A stretch of DNA of 64,000 nucleotides, taken from assembly GCF_036492835.1 (NCBI RefSeq), contig NZ_AP025321.1:1-64000 (forward strand). The letters are read 5' to 3'. Both the position numbers and the translations under genes were made by a program. The DNA comes from Fulvitalea axinellae (GTDB lineage Bacteria > Bacteroidota > Bacteroidia > Cytophagales > Cyclobacteriaceae). The notes beneath the pieces are model-generated. The model was not told the origin of the DNA. It saw only the letters and a list, made by a program, of their open reading frames with translations, and did no database searches. Shown one piece after another: positions 62,372-64,000 of this stretch. The first letter of the stretch is position 1. Each line of letters begins with the position of its first letter.

Positions 62372-64000
62372 TTACGGGGTATATTGGTTAAAGCGTTTGA
62401 CTTTGAAAGGTGTCTTCCGAGGACTTAGGCCATTGTCCTCAAGCGGATTGCTCAAGCTGACCACATTAGCCGTTTCGGCCTCCAACAAATTGGAGTAACC
62501 GGACCGCACCACCTCAAAAGCGTAAAGTATCGGAATGTCTTTGCGGTCTTGGTAGGGGATATCCTCGTTTTTCTCTTTTTCGCTAAGCTTTGGCGCTCCG
62601 GACATATATATGGCGATACTGCCCCTGCCGGTCGACACGATACGGGCGACGCCCACCGCCTCTTTCCGTTTTTGTTCCTCGTCAAGGGCGTATACCATCA
62701 ACTCGTCCCCTTCCACCAGTGGCGATTCGTGATTAACCGCCCGGAAATCGGTAGGATAAAGCAAGTACTCTTTGCTAGAGGTTTCTTGGTCCACTTTCTG
62801 GATCGTGGCCCGGAAGGCGTATCCGATATTTTGGTAAGCAGGCCCCATGCCCTTATACTTGTAGTATGCGGGAACGGAGTAACTGTATACCGGCGCTCCG
62901 AAATCATTACGTTCGCTGCTCAGCAAGACTTTGCCCGTAAGAGCGTCCCAAGCCAAGTTTTCGGAATGGGTGGTAGCGCCATCGACTTTACCGCGGACCT
63001 CTTTCAGAATACCGCGACGATGGATAATCTTGTTGGTTACAATAGTTTTAAGTTCTTTTTCAGAGCTGGATCCATTTGGCCATACTGTATATATAGGGAT
63101 AACTATAGGAACACCAAAAACGATAATTGTAACGAAATCTACGTTTAGGTTTACACCTCCCTCAAAGTTTCTTTGCACGCTATATCTAGCGTCGGAGAAG
63201 AGTTCACTACTTTGGGCCATTATCCTTCTTTCGCTATCGGGAACAGTGCCTTCGCTCTCCTTTTCGAACGGTAAAAGCATCCGCTGATCCTTACTGACCC
63301 TAAATCGGTCATTACGTAACTTGCGAACCTCTTTTCCTTGATAATAATGTGGTTCGCTATAATAGTGGTAAGAGATTTCTTTATAAGGTTTATTCTCAAA
63401 ATCCCCATTGGCCCGTTGGCGGTACTCAGCCGTACGTCGAGTTTTGCCGTGCATATCGTTCAGGACCACACTATAGCCTTGACTGGCAGCCATACGGTCT
63501 ATTGTTACCTGACCGACAAACGGGATAGGAATAAATAAGCTATAAGGAGACCGCATATCGATACTGGTTTCGGAGGCCAATACCGGAAATTCTTTGGCCG
63601 TATAGAATTCGTATTCTTGCATACCTGTACTGCCTCTTTCGTCCGCTCCCTCAAAGTATTCCTGTACATACTTTAGGGGGTATGGAGTATTTTCCCCCTC
63701 AACCCGTTTGCGATATTTCCAAGCGAGATCTGTGGAGGACAAACTGCTGACCCTAACCCTGCGGTATCCCACTTCTGGCCCGGGGTAATAGCTTTCGTTC
63801 ACTGGATATTCGAAAAAGAGGTTATTGTCAGTCTGTAAGGCAACGGACTGTTTATACTTTTTGGCGTAACGCAAAGCGTTTTCGTCTCCACCTACCATCG
63901 GTTCATAGGAGGCTACACCACTACTGACCATCTCCCCTCTATCGTTGGGAATACGATAATCATAATATTGCCCATAGTACGAGGCTTCGGACCTGCCGTC
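62372..64000 (-). CDS. C-terminal part of a very large exported RHS-associated protein (cut by the window edge)
   Basis: The frame is open from 64000 to the stop at 62372: 542 residues, with no start in the window (the Met at 63931 is internal, since the motif YYGQYYDYRIPNDRGEMVSS runs across it). Further motifs: YEPMVGGDENALRYAKKY, LAWKYRKRVEGENTPYPLKY, GQVTIDRMAASQGYSVVLND, LKEVRGKVDGATTHSENLAW, TGKVLLSSERNDFGAPVYSY. In other Bacteroidetes, as far as I recall, this region and the SSALYAYDGQLPVAV region of the next gene occur in one very large protein. Here they are split between two adjacent genes 57 nt apart, which suggests the two products form one assembly. Confidence 0.8.
   Translation of the reverse strand, partial: DGRSEASYYGQYYDYRIPNDRGEMVSSGVASYEPMVGGDENALRYAKKYKQSVALQTDNNLFFEYPVNESYYPGPEVGYRRVRVSSLSSTDLAWKYRKRVEGENTPYPLKYVQEYFEGADERGSTGMQEYEFYTAKEFPVLASETSIDMRSPYSLFIPIPFVGQVTIDRMAASQGYSVVLNDMHGKTRRTAEYRQRANGDFENKPYKEISYHYYSEPHYYQGKEVRKLRNDRFRVSKDQRMLLPFEKESEGTVPDSERRIMAQSSELFSDARYSVQRNFEGGVNLNVDFVTIIVFGVPIVIPIYTVWPNGSSSEKELKTIVTNKIIHRRGILKEVRGKVDGATTHSENLAWDALTGKVLLSSERNDFGAPVYSYSVPAYYKYKGMGPAYQNIGYAFRATIQKVDQETSSKEYLLYPTDFRAVNHESPLVEGDELMVYALDEEQKRKEAVGVARIVSTGRGSIAIYMSGAPKLSEKEKNEDIPYQDRKDIPILYAFEVVRSGYSNLLEAETANVVSLSNPLEDNGLSPRKTPFKVKRFNQYTP

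Overview
The window looks like part of a plasmid or secondary replicon of a marine-type Bacteroidetes, most like Cytophagales (Fulvitalea/Persicobacter-like; the genus is inferred only from protein style). Grounds: a Rep_3-family initiator preceded by about 22-bp iterons, a ParA/ParB pair, TTTG-N21-TAnnTTTG promoters, little Shine-Dalgarno signal, and very large Sec-exported proteins built from Ig-like, LamG, PKD, LRR and RHS modules. No rRNA, tRNA, CRISPR array or core metabolic gene was seen.

Layout. 1-5.2 kb (minus): the N-terminal part of a charged lipoprotein running off the left edge, and an Ig-like/LamG surface protein. 5.7-15.6 kb (minus): six tandem exported fibre-like proteins, several sharing DNA-level segments. 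Four end in the same roughly 110-residue module (HLPE-IPS ... KIEELTLY ... coiled coil) resembling the C-terminal chaperone/trimerisation part of phage tail fibres. 16-19.4 kb: two small genes of unknown function, a small helix-rich protein, an iteron origin and rep. 19.9-21.4 kb: an AAA-ATPase/PD-(D/E)XK protein. 21.5-25.2 kb (minus): three more fibre-like proteins with the same C-terminal module. 25.4-27.3 kb (minus): parB and parA. 27.6-28.6 kb: a tandem pair of small exported paralogues. 29-30 kb: an IS630-family element with its transposase split by a one-base frame change.

30.4-50.1 kb (minus) holds two 9.3-kb RHS/YD-repeat genes in tandem. Their N-terminal 1170 residues and RHS cores are nearly identical, but they differ completely in two places: an internal leucine-rich-repeat block of about 2.3 kb and the C-terminal tip. 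Tip 1 has an HEDQH (HExxH) metallopeptidase motif and no neighbouring immunity candidate. Tip 2 is unrelated and is followed 11 nt later by a small lipoprotein that could be its immunity protein. A conserved 143-nt block with a terminator lies downstream of both loci. 50.3-64 kb (minus): a LolA-like exported protein, a 3709-residue protein with about 25 tandem Ig-like repeats, and the C-terminal part of another very large surface protein that continues past the right edge.

Taken together, the replicon is devoted to its own maintenance (rep, parAB) and to a large diversified set of exported adhesin, fibre or toxin-like proteins. Repeated modules, gene-conversion-like identical tracts, palindromic intergenic repeats and sharp changes in base composition at module borders suggest that module shuffling is the main mode of change. 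Function of the surface proteins is inferred from domain architecture only.
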